Assembly: GCA_028712885.1 (NCBI GenBank)
Contig: JAQTPK010000011.1
Location: forward strand, 1-63,474
Direction: 5' to 3'
Length of the DNA: 63,474 nt
From: Syntrophales bacterium
GTDB taxonomy: Bacteria; Desulfobacterota; Syntrophia; Syntrophales; UBA4778
Numbering within the stretch: position 1 is the first letter of the stretch; the number at the start of each line of letters is the position of its first letter. The notes beneath the pieces were generated by a model. That model saw only the letters and a program-made list of their open reading frames with translations. It was not told where the DNA came from and did not search any database. Shown in pieces: positions 51,620 to 60,239 of the stretch. Both the position numbers and the translations under genes were made by a program.

Positions 51620-52690
51620 ATGCGAGACTTAAAATTTCATCCCTGCGGGAATTACCGGGAAAGCTACCGCGAGGAGCTGACCGTTTTTGAGACGGATTTC
51701 GGCCGTCTCTGGATGGCGCTCGGGCTGGCGGTCCTTTTCGGCGTCGTCCCCTGGACAACCAGTCCCTATATGCTGTACGTGATCAACACGATCGGCATAA
51801 TGGCCATTGCCGCCATCGGGCTGAATATTCTGATCGGCTCCACCGGCCTGATCTCGCTCGGCCATGGCGCCTTTTTCGGGGTGGGCGCATACGCCGCCGG
51901 GGTCCTGGCCTCCTCCTGGAACGTTCCGATATATCTCGCGGTGCCCGCCGCCGGGATCATAACAGCACTGACCGGCATGATTTTCGGAATTCCGTCCGGA
52001 AGGCTCAAGGGCTTGTATTTGGCCATAGCCACCCTTGCCGGACAGTTCATCATCGAATACGTCCTGGTGCACTGGGAGGATGTGACCCAGGGAACGATGG
52101 GCATAACGTTGCCTGATCCCTCCATTCTCGGGGTGTCCCTGCGGGGCGACAGGCCTTTCTTCTTCGTCATCTTTATCGTGTTGGCGGCAATGACATGGAT
52201 GGCCGTAAACATCATGCGGACAAGGTTCGGGCGGGCCTTTGTTGCGATACGCGACAACGACAGGGCGGCGGAAGGGATGGGAATACCCGTCTTCCCGTAC
52301 AAGCTGCTGTCTTTCGGAATCAGCTCTTTTTATGCGGGTATAGCCGGCGCGATCTGGGCATTTTACATGATCAGCATAACGGCTGAACCTTTCACAATGA
52401 TGATGTCCGTAGAATTCATTGCGATGGTGATTATCGGGGGGTTGGGAAGCATCTCCGGGTCGATATTAGGAGCAGTTTTTATAACGATGCTCAACGAAAC
52501 CCTCCGCTGGGTCACTGACATACTGATGAATGCAGGAGGACTTGCCGGTTTGGAACTGACGCTTGCACCTCTGCGGGAACTCGCCTTCGGGCTCGCGATA
52601 GTGCTGTTCATTCTCTTTGAGCCGAAAGGATTGGCGGAAATCTGGAGGGTGGTCAGGTCCAGTTTCCGGCTCTGGCCGTTCTCGTATTAA
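51620..52690 (+). CDS. ABC transporter permease (LivM-like)
   Basis: The second permease, 356 residues. It shows a cytoplasmic N-terminus of about 30 residues, GLNILIGSTGLISLGHGAF, ALTGMIFGIPSGRLKGLYLA, FGRAFVAIRDNDRAAEGMGI (the coupling helix with the RDND motif) and VIIGGLGSISGSILGA. Eight or more helices are evident. It pairs with the LivH-like protein. The stop is followed by a palindromic repeat before livF. Confidence 0.95.
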   Translation: MRDLKFHPCGNYRESYREELTVFETDFGRLWMALGLAVLFGVVPWTTSPYMLYVINTIGIMAIAAIGLNILIGSTGLISLGHGAFFGVGAYAAGVLASSWNVPIYLAVPAAGIITALTGMIFGIPSGRLKGLYLAIATLAGQFIIEYVLVHWEDVTQGTMGITLPDPSILGVSLRGDRPFFFVIFIVLAAMTWMAVNIMRTRFGRAFVAIRDNDRAAEGMGIPVFPYKLLSFGISSFYAGIAGAIWAFYMISITAEPFTMMMSVEFIAMVIIGGLGSISGSILGAVFITMLNETLRWVTDILMNAGGLAGLELTLAPLRELAFGLAIVLFILFEPKGLAEIWRVVRSSFRLWPFSY

Positions 52691-52692
52691 AG

Positions 52693-52788
52693 GGGGCGAA
52701 GGGCTAAAGGCTAAAGACATAAGGCACAAGACAAAAGACAAAATCAATCTGTTTCGCCCTTCAGCCTTTTGCCCTTAGCCTTTAGCCA
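52693..52788. repeat. Short-unit palindromic repeat, AAGGCTAAAGGC class
   Basis: The left arm, GGGCGAAGGGCTAAAGGC then TAAAGACATAAGGC (52693-52742), and the right arm, TTTCGCCCTTCAGCCTTTTG then CCCTTAGCCTTTAGCC (52753-52788), pair over a ten-base spacer. It ends three bases before the livF-like start, so the gene has no ordinary ribosome binding site and its start could be hidden in a hairpin. Confidence 0.82.
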
Positions 52789-52790
52789 AT

Positions 52791-53600
52791 GTGAATGATA
52801 TGGATTCTGACATTCTATTACAGTTGAATAACATCACCGTAGTGTATTCGGACGTGATCCAGGTCCTGCGGGGAGTTTCTCTCGCGGTCAGGGAAAGGCA
52901 GATCGTCTCACTCCTGGGAAGCAACGGCGCAGGGAAGACCACAACACTGAAGGCGGTTTCGGGACTGCTGAAACCCGAAAACGGAAAAGTCACCGACGGA
53001 ACCATCAGCTACGAAGATAAGACCGTCCAGAACCTCTCTCCCGAAGAAATAACGCGAAAGGGCATTATCCAGGTGCTTGAAGGCAGACAACCGTTCAAAT
53101 ATCTGACGGTAGAGGAGAATCTGAAAGTCGGCACCGCGACCAGATGGGGCAAGCCGTATCGCAAGGACCTGGAAATGGTTTACAATTATTTCCCGCGTCT
53201 TAAGGAACGGCGGAAAAACCTTGCCGGCTACTGCAGCGGCGGCGAACTGCAGATGCTTGTGATGGGCAGGGCTTTAATGGCGCACCCGAAACTGCTTCTC
53301 CTGGACGAGCCTTCCCTCGGACTGGCGCCTCTGGTTGTGCAGGAGATATTCCGGATTATCGTGAAGATCAACGAGGAACAGCAGACGACGATCGTTCTCG
53401 TGGAACAGAACGCAAGTATGGCGCTGGGAATCGCGCACTACGGATACGTGATGGAAAACGGCAAAATAGTGATGGAAGGAAGAGCGGGAGACCTGCAAAA
53501 AAATCCCGACATCAAGGAATTCTACCTCGGAATGGGCGCGGCGGGCGCCAAGTCGTACAAGGATGTGAAGGCTTATAAGCGGCGCAAACGCTGGCTGTAG
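52791..53600 (+). CDS. ABC transporter ATP-binding protein (LivF-like)
   Basis: The second ATPase, 269 residues. Walker A is GSNGAGKTT near residue 43. The signature reads YCSGGELQ instead of LSGGE, Walker B is LLLLDEPSLGLAP, and the H-loop lies in LVEQNA. The start is GTG 52791 or ATG 52800; neither has a Shine-Dalgarno because the repeat abuts the gene. The C-terminus is unusually basic (YKDVKAYKRRKRW). Confidence 0.94.
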   Translation: MNDMDSDILLQLNNITVVYSDVIQVLRGVSLAVRERQIVSLLGSNGAGKTTTLKAVSGLLKPENGKVTDGTISYEDKTVQNLSPEEITRKGIIQVLEGRQPFKYLTVEENLKVGTATRWGKPYRKDLEMVYNYFPRLKERRKNLAGYCSGGELQMLVMGRALMAHPKLLLLDEPSLGLAPLVVQEIFRIIVKINEEQQTTIVLVEQNASMALGIAHYGYVMENGKIVMEGRAGDLQKNPDIKEFYLGMGAAGAKSYKDVKAYKRRKRWL

Positions 53601-53735
53601 GCAGGTTCGACAGGAGCCTGCGCTGAGCCTGTCGAAGGACTCACCATGACAAAGCTGCGGCCTTCCTGAGCCTGTCGAAGGAGCCTTGCATCCGGGCATC
53701 CCGGATCGAGTCCGGGACAAGCTTCTGAACAGCCT
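53600..53735. repeat. Dispersed repeat with GCCTGTCGAAGGA cores
   Basis: GAGCCTGTCGAAGGA occurs at about 53625 and 53670. GGTTCGACAGGAGCCTG at 53603 is a partial inverse, so the segment has a mosaic inverted layout. ATCCCGGATCGAGTCCGGGA nearby is itself palindromic. CCTGAGCCTGTCGAAGG is a dispersed element I know from many bacterial genomes. It may act as the importer operon's end; there is no T-run. Confidence 0.6.
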
Positions 53736-53818
53736 GCAACTTTTATTTATAATCATCTGATTATCTCCTGTCAGCAAGAATTCTCATTACTGCTTTTATC
53801 CAAAACTTTGGGGGTATT

Positions 53819-55066
53819 ATGGCTGGGTTTTTCGATAGTAAAGAGGCGATGGATCCGGAAGAACGGGCTGCGCTCCAGGACGCGTGCGTGGCGAAAATGG
53901 CGGAAGAAGGGTATGGAAAGGCGCCCGGATTCCGCGCGCTGCTGAAAGGGCTCGGGATAGAACCGGCAGGCATAAGGACGGCGGCGGACCTGGAGAAGCT
54001 GCCGGTAATATCCCGGGAGAAGCTGGTTCAAATGCAGATTGCCGAACCTCCATATGGAGGACTTAAGGGCGGCGATGCCGATGTGGACAGGGTTTTCATA
54101 TCGCCAGGCCCGGTTTACGAGCCGCACCTGTCCGAAACCGACCATCTATGGGCGCGAGCTTATCATGCGGCCGGTTTCCGCAAAGGGGATGTGGTGGTCA
54201 ATACCTTTTCGTACCATATGGTCGCGGCCGGACTTACCTTTCACGGCGGATTGAGAAGCTGCGGCGCAACGGTCGTGCCGTCGGGAACTTCCGGCACGCA
54301 GGTCCAGGTCGAGCTGATCCGGGACATAGGGGTGACCGGATATACGGGAACGCCGAGTTTTCTTCTGGCAATTATCCGGAAAGCGGAAGATATGGGGTAT
54401 GATATGCGGCGTGACTTCAGGCTGAAACGAGCCTGTTTTGCCGCCGAGCCGCTCGATCCTTCCTTGAGGGAACTCTTCGAAAACAGGTACGGGATAGAGA
54501 CATACCAGATATACGGGGCTACGGAAGTCGGCGACGTCGCTTTTGAATGCCGGGAAAAGTCGGGATGGCATGTCTGCGAGGAGGTGCTTGTCGAGATCGT
54601 CGATCCGGCAACCGGAAGGAGGACGCCTCCGGGAGAAGCGGGAGAGGTAGTGGTGACTCGCTTCAACTCCGTTTTCTTTCTCATGAGGTTCGGGACCGGC
54701 GACCTGTCGCGGATTATCGAGGAACCGTGCGGATGCGGGAGGACCTCGGTGAGAATTGCGGGAGTGTTGGGGAGAACAGGGGACGCGGTCAAGGTCAGGG
54801 GGATGTTCATCGCTCCGAGTCAGCTCGAATCGCTTCACCGGAGGTTTCCGGAAATCAATTTTCAGGCCGCGGTCGGCAGGTCCGGACATGCGGACGTGCT
54901 CACCGTGCGCATAGAATCTGACGAGGCGGGATTGAGGGCGCTTCAGGACAGATTCTCGGAGGCTTTCCGCCAGACCTGCACGGTAAAGATCGACCGCTTC
55001 GAGCGTGCCGCACCGGGATCGCTGTCGGGAGCAAAACGGCTTGTCGACGAAAGATTGAGAAGCTGA
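53819..55066 (+). CDS. Phenylacetate-CoA ligase-like enzyme (PaaK family)
   Basis: A 415-residue ANL ligase of the PaaK type, which activates aryl acids with ATP and CoA. YQIYGATEVGDVAFEC and FGTGDLSRII, followed by CGCGRTSVRIAGVLGRTGDAVKVRG, are typical. The N-terminal ATP loop is diverged: PaaK proteins have SSGTTG but here the position reads RVFISPGPVYEPH. ATG 53819 has GGGGG upstream. It sits at the end of the importer cluster on the same strand, in line with uptake and CoA activation of an aromatic or branched acid. Function with the altered loop is uncertain. Confidence 0.87.
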   Translation: MAGFFDSKEAMDPEERAALQDACVAKMAEEGYGKAPGFRALLKGLGIEPAGIRTAADLEKLPVISREKLVQMQIAEPPYGGLKGGDADVDRVFISPGPVYEPHLSETDHLWARAYHAAGFRKGDVVVNTFSYHMVAAGLTFHGGLRSCGATVVPSGTSGTQVQVELIRDIGVTGYTGTPSFLLAIIRKAEDMGYDMRRDFRLKRACFAAEPLDPSLRELFENRYGIETYQIYGATEVGDVAFECREKSGWHVCEEVLVEIVDPATGRRTPPGEAGEVVVTRFNSVFFLMRFGTGDLSRIIEEPCGCGRTSVRIAGVLGRTGDAVKVRGMFIAPSQLESLHRRFPEINFQAAVGRSGHADVLTVRIESDEAGLRALQDRFSEAFRQTCTVKIDRFERAAPGSLSGAKRLVDERLRS

Positions 55067-55073
55067 AACCTTA

Positions 55074-55871
55074 TCAATGGATGAGCCGCCGGCGCATTTT
55101 CAATACGGAGAGCGGCAGAAATACCAGCGTGAACGCGACCAGGTACAGTACGCCCCACATGGAGAGCGGGCCGGGAGCGCCTCCGGCAAATTCCCTCACG
55201 CTGTTGACAAGGTGAGTCAGCGGGAAAAGAAAAGCGGGGTTGCGCGCCCAGGAGGGAAGGGCTTCCAGCGGGAAAAAAGTCCCTCCGAACAGGAACATCG
55301 GAGTGATGAACAGAAAAATGGGAAGATTGAAAAGGTCGATTCCCTTTACGATGGCGGTAAAAGTCATCCCGATTGCGCCGAAAGCAAGGCCTCCGAGGAC
55401 GGCAAGCGGGATTATAACGAATCCCCCGGGATAGCTTATCAGGCCGAAGCCGCTGATGACGGCCATCATGATCAGCGTGGCGATGACCGCCTTAGTGGCG
55501 CCCCACACGATCTCGCCGATAATGATTTCCTCCAGCGAAAGCGGCGTCGCCATCATGGCGTCGAACGTCTTCTGGTAGTACATGCGCACGTAGGATGCGT
55601 AGGTCGTTTCAAAGAAGGCGTTGTACATGATGTTAACAGCGATCAGCGCCGGCGCGATGAATTCTATGTAGGAGATATCCTTTTCTCCGTATCTGACCGT
55701 CCCCACCAGTGCGCTCAAGCCCACGCCGAAAGCAAGGAGATAGAGGAGAGGCTCGAGCAGGGGCGGCAGAAAACTGATTTTCCAGTTCTTCCGGTATACG
55801 GTCCAGTTCCGCTGCCAGACTCTCCAGAGGCGGCGGGAAACATAGTGGAAGATATTCCGGCCGGCGGTCAT
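55074..55871 (-). CDS. ABC-2 type exporter permease (NodJ-like)
   Basis: A 265-residue permease with six hydrophobic helices. LEPLLYLLAFGVGLSALVG, FFETTYASYVRMYYQKTFDAMMATPLSLEEIIIGE and FLFGGTFFPLEALPSW are the recognisable ABC-2 blocks, as in NodJ and polysaccharide or drug exporters. Its start overlaps the ATPase stop by four bases. It converges on the PaaK-like gene seven bases away. The substrate is unknown. Confidence 0.92.
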   Translation of the reverse strand: MTAGRNIFHYVSRRLWRVWQRNWTVYRKNWKISFLPPLLEPLLYLLAFGVGLSALVGTVRYGEKDISYIEFIAPALIAVNIMYNAFFETTYASYVRMYYQKTFDAMMATPLSLEEIIIGEIVWGATKAVIATLIMMAVISGFGLISYPGGFVIIPLAVLGGLAFGAIGMTFTAIVKGIDLFNLPIFLFITPMFLFGGTFFPLEALPSWARNPAFLFPLTHLVNSVREFAGGAPGPLSMWGVLYLVAFTLVFLPLSVLKMRRRLIH

Positions 55872-56779
55872 TCCCTGAGATCCCTTCCGGTAAGCCTGAG
55901 AAATACGTCCTCAAGCGTAGCCATTCTCATAATACATCCTTCCGCGCGCAGATAGGATCGGATTTCCTGGAATGATTTTTCCCGCTCGTCCAGATAAATG
56001 ACAAGCCGGTGACCCAGGTCCTCGTAGTCCGGCATTGTCTTCCGGACCAGCTCCCGGATCTCATGACGCGGGTTCGGGATTTCGATGATTTCCTTCCCGG
56101 CATGTTCGCGGATCAGATCGGCGGGATTGCCTTCAACCAGGATGCGTCCGTGGTCCATGATGATCAGCCGGTCGCACAGCCGCGAGGCCTCGTCCATATA
56201 GTGCGTGGTAAGGAGAATGGAAAGACCGCGGGAGCGCAGCTCTTCAAGGCGCTCCCATACCTGGTGCCTGGACTGCGGGTCCAGGCCGGTTGTGGGCTCG
56301 TCCAGAATCAGGAGATCGGGTTCATTGATAAGGGCGCGGACGATCATCAGGCGCCGGAGCATTCCCCCGGAAAGTTCAAGCACCTGGGATTCACGCCGGT
56401 GGTCCAGCGCCATAAAGGCAAGATAGCGCCTTGCGCGATCCAGCGCGTCCTCGCGCCTGACATCGAAGTAGCGGGCAAATACGAAGAGGTTTTCCATGAC
56501 GGTCAGCTCGGGGTCGAGATTATTATCCTGCTGGCAGACGCCGATTTTCGACCGGATGGTCCTCCAGTCGGTCCGGATATCCAGACCGAAGACGTCCAGA
56601 CTGCCCCCGGTCATCGGAGAGAAGCCGTAGATCATCCTGATGGTGGATGTTTTTCCGGCGCCGTTCGGTCCGAGAATTCCGAAGCACTCGCCCCGCAGCA
56701 CCCGGAACGAAACACCGTCCACGGCCTTTATTCCATCGAAAGTCTTCTGAAGATTCGCCGCCTCGATGACAGATTCCAT
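55868..56779 (-). CDS. ABC-2 exporter ATP-binding protein (NodI-like)
   Basis: A 303-residue ATPase. Walker A is GPNGAGKTSTI near residue 38, Q-loop GVCQQDNNL, signature VLELSGGMLRR, Walker B LLILDEPTTGLDP and H-loop TTHYMDEA. The C-terminal 75 residues form the DRI-type regulatory tail (EDVFLRLTGRDLRE). ATG 56779 starts the conserved region. It is coupled with the permease by an ATGA-type overlap. Confidence 0.95.
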   Translation of the reverse strand: MESVIEAANLQKTFDGIKAVDGVSFRVLRGECFGILGPNGAGKTSTIRMIYGFSPMTGGSLDVFGLDIRTDWRTIRSKIGVCQQDNNLDPELTVMENLFVFARYFDVRREDALDRARRYLAFMALDHRRESQVLELSGGMLRRLMIVRALINEPDLLILDEPTTGLDPQSRHQVWERLEELRSRGLSILLTTHYMDEASRLCDRLIIMDHGRILVEGNPADLIREHAGKEIIEIPNPRHEIRELVRKTMPDYEDLGHRLVIYLDEREKSFQEIRSYLRAEGCIMRMATLEDVFLRLTGRDLRE

Positions 56780-56780
56780 T

Positions 56781-56830
56781 ATGAGTCCGGAGTTCAGAGT
56801 CCGGAGTGTGGAAAGGAATACTCCGGCCCG
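56781..56830. repeat. Short TCCGGAGTTCAGAG repeat
   Basis: GAGTCCGGAGTTCAGAGTCCGGAGTG (in two overlapping units, about 56784-56808) is followed by ACTCCGG at 56820-56826, a short inverse. It is the smallest member of the short-unit family. The remaining gap to 56944 shows nothing I can name. Confidence 0.5.
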
Positions 56831-56944
56831 ATTATTATAACCATGAATTCGGGATCAGACGCAATCCCGTACCTCAAATATGAAATCAGATGGGGAGTTG
56901 CTGACGGAATTTGAATTACAAAGAAGCGAATGACTCTGATTTTT

Positions 56945-57787
56945 TTATGCGGCTATTTTTGTGGACCCCACCATCCTGAACCCCTCATCCAGGAGCCTGC
57001 GCGTCTCCACGGTCCGGATCCGGGGATTTTTGGTGCCCATTACTACCGCGATCAGGCGCGTTTCGCCTCTCTTGGCGGTTGCTACGATGTGGTATCCCGC
57101 AGCTCGCACGTAGCCGGTCTTGAGCCCGTCCACGTCTTCGCATTTCTGCAGAAGGCGGTTGTGGTTGCGCTGGGTGACGTGACCATAGGTAAAATAACGC
57201 ATGGAATGGATGCTCAGGGATTCCGGAAACCGCGTCAGATATGCCTTCGAGAGCTTCAGGACGTCTCTCGCCGTCGTGAACTGACCCTTGGCGGGCAGGC
57301 CGTTGGGATTGACGAAATGGCTGCTGGTCATTCCGATCTCGCGCGCCTTCCTGTTCATTTCCTGGACGAAAAGTTCAACCCCGCCGAAGTGCTCGGCGAC
57401 GGCGACGCATGCGTCGTTTCCGGAAACTACGGCCATCCCCTTGACCAGATCCTCGAGCGGAACTTTCCATCCTTCCCTGATATACATCCGCGAGCCCCCC
57501 GTCCTCCAGGCTTTTCTGCTGACTTTAACGAGGTCGTCCATGCGGGCCCGCTCCTCCGATACCGCCTCATGCACCAGGTAGAGAGAGAGAACTTTCGTGA
57601 TCGAAGCCGGCTGGATCCGCCTGTCTGCGTCCTGCGAATAAAGGATGGCGCCGCTGTTCATATTCATCAGGATCGCTGACTTCGCCTTGAGCGCGGGGAA
57701 CGCCCCGGCGGCTTTTCCGCAGAGCGGGTCAATGAGCATCGATAAGACCGCTATACACACCAAAACAGCGAGCTTTCTGAAGATCAT
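56945..57787 (-). CDS. D-alanyl-D-alanine carboxypeptidase (PBP5/DacA family, S11)
   Basis: A low-molecular-weight penicillin-binding protein that trims pentapeptide stems in the periplasm. The signal peptide is LAVLVCIAVLSMLIDPLCGKA. The active-site motifs are S62-I-T-K65 (PASITKV), S122-G-N (VVSGND) and K223-T-G (GLKTGY). Length, 280, is short: the C-terminal beta-domain and amphipathic anchor of PBP5 are absent, so it is probably soluble. ATG 57787 has GGAGAGGATA just upstream. Confidence 0.93.
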   Translation of the reverse strand: MIFRKLAVLVCIAVLSMLIDPLCGKAAGAFPALKAKSAILMNMNSGAILYSQDADRRIQPASITKVLSLYLVHEAVSEERARMDDLVKVSRKAWRTGGSRMYIREGWKVPLEDLVKGMAVVSGNDACVAVAEHFGGVELFVQEMNRKAREIGMTSSHFVNPNGLPAKGQFTTARDVLKLSKAYLTRFPESLSIHSMRYFTYGHVTQRNHNRLLQKCEDVDGLKTGYVRAAGYHIVATAKRGETRLIAVVMGTKNPRIRTVETRRLLDEGFRMVGSTKIAA

Positions 57788-57927
57788 TATCCTCTCCTTT
57801 GTTCCTGAATCGCGCGTAGCCTAAACGAAAAAAAGTCAGGAGTCAATAATGATTTCTTCTGATCCTTACGCTTAAAGGATTAGGCGGGTCTCTTCCCGGC
57901 GGAAATACTTCGGAAAGGACCTGGTTC

Positions 57928-58371
57928 TTACGGGCGGCGGCGGACGATCTGGTTTCCTGTGACCGTCAGCACCCTTTCCCCGTTCTGGTTCCAGGCGGAA
58001 TAGAGAAACTTCACGATGCCCCTGTCGGGCTGCGACCTGGACGGAAGCACCTCCAGCACTTCCGCTGTCATGTGCAGCGTATCGCCCGGCCGCACCGGTT
58101 TCAGCCATTTCAACTCGTCGAAGCCGGGAGAGCCGAGACTGCTGTCCTTGAGGGTGTTGGTCATGAGAAAAAGACGGAAGGTCAGCGCCATGGTATGAAT
58201 TCCGCTGGCGATGAGGCCCTTATAGGGAGACTTTTTTCCGGCTTCGACATCCATATGGAACGGCTGGGGATCGAAGCGGGAGGCGAAATCGATAATGGAA
58301 GATTCCGTAACTGTTATCCCCGGCGATTCGAAGATATCGCCGGCCTTGAAGTCGTCAAAATAAAGACCCAT
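57928..58371 (-). CDS. MaoC-like hot-dog dehydratase
   Basis: A 147-residue single hot-dog domain protein of the (R)-specific enoyl-CoA hydratase type. FASRFDPQPFHMD carries the catalytic Asp/His pair near residues 34-39 (D-x4-H), and FDELKWLKPVRPGDTLHM is the second conserved block. Start ATG 58371 follows AAAGGAG. It probably hydrates a 2-enoyl-CoA; the pathway is not clear from neighbours. It is separated from the CBS gene by 83 bases. Confidence 0.9.
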   Translation of the reverse strand: MGLYFDDFKAGDIFESPGITVTESSIIDFASRFDPQPFHMDVEAGKKSPYKGLIASGIHTMALTFRLFLMTNTLKDSSLGSPGFDELKWLKPVRPGDTLHMTAEVLEVLPSRSQPDRGIVKFLYSAWNQNGERVLTVTGNQIVRRRP

Positions 58372-58454
58372 TAATCGGCTCCTTTCCGCACTTGCAGGGC
58401 AAAGAGCCGACGATCCGGGCTCATGCCGGAATTAAAAACCGGAATACTGCGCGG

Positions 58455-58916
58455 CTATTGATTTTCCGGTTTCAACAATGTCTTGAGGATATCTTCCTTA
58501 CCGATGATGCCTGCCAGCCTGCCCTCTTCGATCACGGGCAGCGTATGGACGTTCATCCTTACCATAATAGTTGCGATTTCGTCCACGTGCGTATCAGGTC
58601 CGACGGTTACCGGATCCGCCGTCATGGCGTCTGCCACGGTCAGGGCCGCCATTTTTTTAATCTCATTTTCAATCTGCTCGGAAGAGCGAAGCGGCACCCA
58701 TCCGCCGAGGATGGAAAAGAAAGAGGGCAGGGGTATCTTTTCCTGCTGAAAAACCAGATCGCTCTGGCAGATTATTCCGAGGACGCGGCCTTCCCGGTCG
58801 AGGACCGGAAGGCCGTTTAAATGATTGCCGAGCAGTATGGAAGCGGCCTCCAGGGCGGGAGTATCGGGAGTAACGGTCTTGACATCACGCGTCATGATGT
58901 CTTTGGCTTTTAGCAT
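58455..58916 (-). CDS. CBS-domain pair protein
   Basis: A 153-residue protein consisting of two CBS modules: MLKAKDIMTRDVKTVTPDTP ... LPVLDREGRVLGIICQSD (about 1-55) and TVADAMTADPVTVGPDT ... LPVIEEGRLAGIIGKEDIL (about 90-145). An insert between them has EKIPLPSFFSILGGW, a feature shared with a wider family of such pairs. CBS pairs bind adenosine nucleotides and sense energy state; the partner is unknown. GGAG lies five bases before ATG 58916. Confidence 0.92.
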   Translation of the reverse strand: MLKAKDIMTRDVKTVTPDTPALEAASILLGNHLNGLPVLDREGRVLGIICQSDLVFQQEKIPLPSFFSILGGWVPLRSSEQIENEIKKMAALTVADAMTADPVTVGPDTHVDEIATIMVRMNVHTLPVIEEGRLAGIIGKEDILKTLLKPENQ

Positions 58917-58926
58917 GAGAGCTCCA

Positions 58927-59048
58927 TTAAAGGCTAAAGGCTAAGGGGCTAAGGGCTAAGGGCAAAGGGCTGAGAGCAAAGGACCTGATCGGAAATTGTG
59001 AAAAGCCGTCTTCAGCCTTTTGCCTCAAGCCTTTTGCCTTTCGCCCGA
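58927..59048. repeat. Short-unit palindromic repeat, AAGGCTAAAGGC class
   Basis: The left arm, TAAAGGCTAAAGGCTAAGGG then GCTAAGGGCTAAGGGC (58927-58980), and the right arm, TTCAGCCTTTTGCCTC, AAGCCTTTTGCCTTTCGCCC (59011-59045), pair over about 30 bases. The right arm overlaps the 3' end of the minus-strand hypothetical gene and encodes its last residues. Confidence 0.85.
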
Positions 59049-59300
59049 TTTATGGATAATGAACGGCCAGTGCAGTTCGCAGGGCACACCCATCCTCAGC
59101 CACTCATTTCTGCTGTCCAGCTCCCTGTTCATGAGGTCCTTCAGCATGACCTTCCGCCCGCCCTCCTCGACTTCCATGAGAACGTCCACTTCGATCACCG
59201 GTCCGGTAACAGGGATTCCCGTTTCGTCGGTAAAAAACAGGGCGGCTTCCTCCGGAATGTCTGCGGCAATCAGATACACGTCAATTCTGAAAACTCTCAT
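59025..59300 (-). CDS. Hypothetical protein, 91 aa
   Basis: The start ATG 59300 has GGAG seven bases upstream. The N-terminal part (RVFRIDVYLIAADIPEEAALFFTDETG) looks like a small alpha/beta fold; the middle has an acidic-basic stretch (EVDVLMEVEEGGRKVML). No motif is recognised. The last six residues, GERQKA, and the stop are encoded by the AAGGC repeat arm. Either the native terminus lies earlier or the repeat has extended the gene. Confidence 0.6.
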   Translation of the reverse strand: MRVFRIDVYLIAADIPEEAALFFTDETGIPVTGPVIEVDVLMEVEEGGRKVMLKDLMNRELDSRNEWLRMGVPCELHWPFIIHKSGERQKA

Positions 59301-59317
59301 GGCTATGCTCCGCTGGT

Positions 59318-59405
59318 TTCGGGTATAGGGTTTCGGGTATCAGGAATGTTTAAGAGCAAAATTTCTTTTTTTTCCGATACCTGAAGCCTGATACCCAATG
59401 CCCGG
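59318..59405. repeat. Short-unit palindromic repeat, GGTATCAGGTTTC class
   Basis: The left arm, TTTCGGGTATAGGGTTTC then GGGTATCAGG (59318-59342), and the right arm, GATACCTGAAGCCTGATAC then CCAATGCCCGG (59376-59405), pair over about 30 bases. Its end is two bases from the NlpC gene's stop codon. It shares units with 60240-60405. Confidence 0.82.
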
Positions 59406-59406
59406 T

Positions 59407-60204
59407 TTAGATATATTTTCTCGCACCGGCGTATTTTCCTGCAAAATAACTCTTCTTCAAGGATTCGACTCTGATGGACTTGCCGGTCCCGGGGGCATGA
59501 ATAAACTTGCCGTTCCCGATGAAGATGCCGACATGAGATATCTTACCATGTTCCGCAATTTTAAAAAACACCAGATCGCCGTGCCTGAGCCGGTTCATTT
59601 CAACCGGCTCCCCGGCGCCGTATTGTTCTTCGGAAGAACGGGGAAGGTAAAAACCGTTGAGACGGTAAACAGTCAGGGTCAGCCCGCTGCAATCGAAACC
59701 CGTCTCCCGGGACGATCCCCCCCACAGGTACGGGATTCCGACAAAGGAGAGAGCGGATTTGACCAGTTCCTTCCGCACGTATTCCTCTCCAAGTTCGCTC
59801 CTGCGCGCCGAGGCATAATCCCCGGGTTTAACAATATAATAGTCCTCTAAAATTCCCGCGGACCTGAATATCTCCGCCTTTTCCCCGGCTTCCTGTTCAG
59901 TGGAAAAGTTGCCGAAGCGGACTTTGTACAGCCCCGATGAATGCCGGAAATGGAATGCATCAACTCCCTCCTCCCGGAGTGATTCGGAGAAACGGGCCGC
60001 ATTAGCCGGATTGGCGAAAGCCCCAACCTGTACGGAATAGCCCATGGCCGGCAGTTCGCGGCCGGCCGGCCGCTTGCAGGATTTTACCGGGCGGCGGTGG
60101 CCGCTGCAGCCGGAAATAATTGCAGACAAGAGCAGGGCCGCGAGCATACAGGAGACGATTCGAAAGCCGGACCCTTTTGATTTGTCGGATTCAACCTGCC
60201 CCAT
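59407..60204 (-). CDS. SPOR-NlpC/P60 peptidoglycan hydrolase lipoprotein
   Basis: A 265-residue lipoprotein. The lipobox is LLLSAIISGCSG, with Cys near residue 33. A SPOR domain (about 55-125: GYSVQVGAFANPANAARFSE ... VRFGNFSTEQEA) binds denuded glycan. An NlpC/P60 domain (about 145-262) has catalytic TGFDCSGLT, the histidine in ISHVGIFIGNG and the third polar residue in FIHAPG. It probably cleaves gamma-D-Glu-DAP bonds at the septum. The start ATG 60204 has no clear RBS. Confidence 0.93.
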   Translation of the reverse strand: MGQVESDKSKGSGFRIVSCMLAALLLSAIISGCSGHRRPVKSCKRPAGRELPAMGYSVQVGAFANPANAARFSESLREEGVDAFHFRHSSGLYKVRFGNFSTEQEAGEKAEIFRSAGILEDYYIVKPGDYASARRSELGEEYVRKELVKSALSFVGIPYLWGGSSRETGFDCSGLTLTVYRLNGFYLPRSSEEQYGAGEPVEMNRLRHGDLVFFKIAEHGKISHVGIFIGNGKFIHAPGTGKSIRVESLKKSYFAGKYAGARKYI

Positions 60205-60239
60205 CGGGGTTTTTTTTCAGAGAGGAACGTACATGTCAA

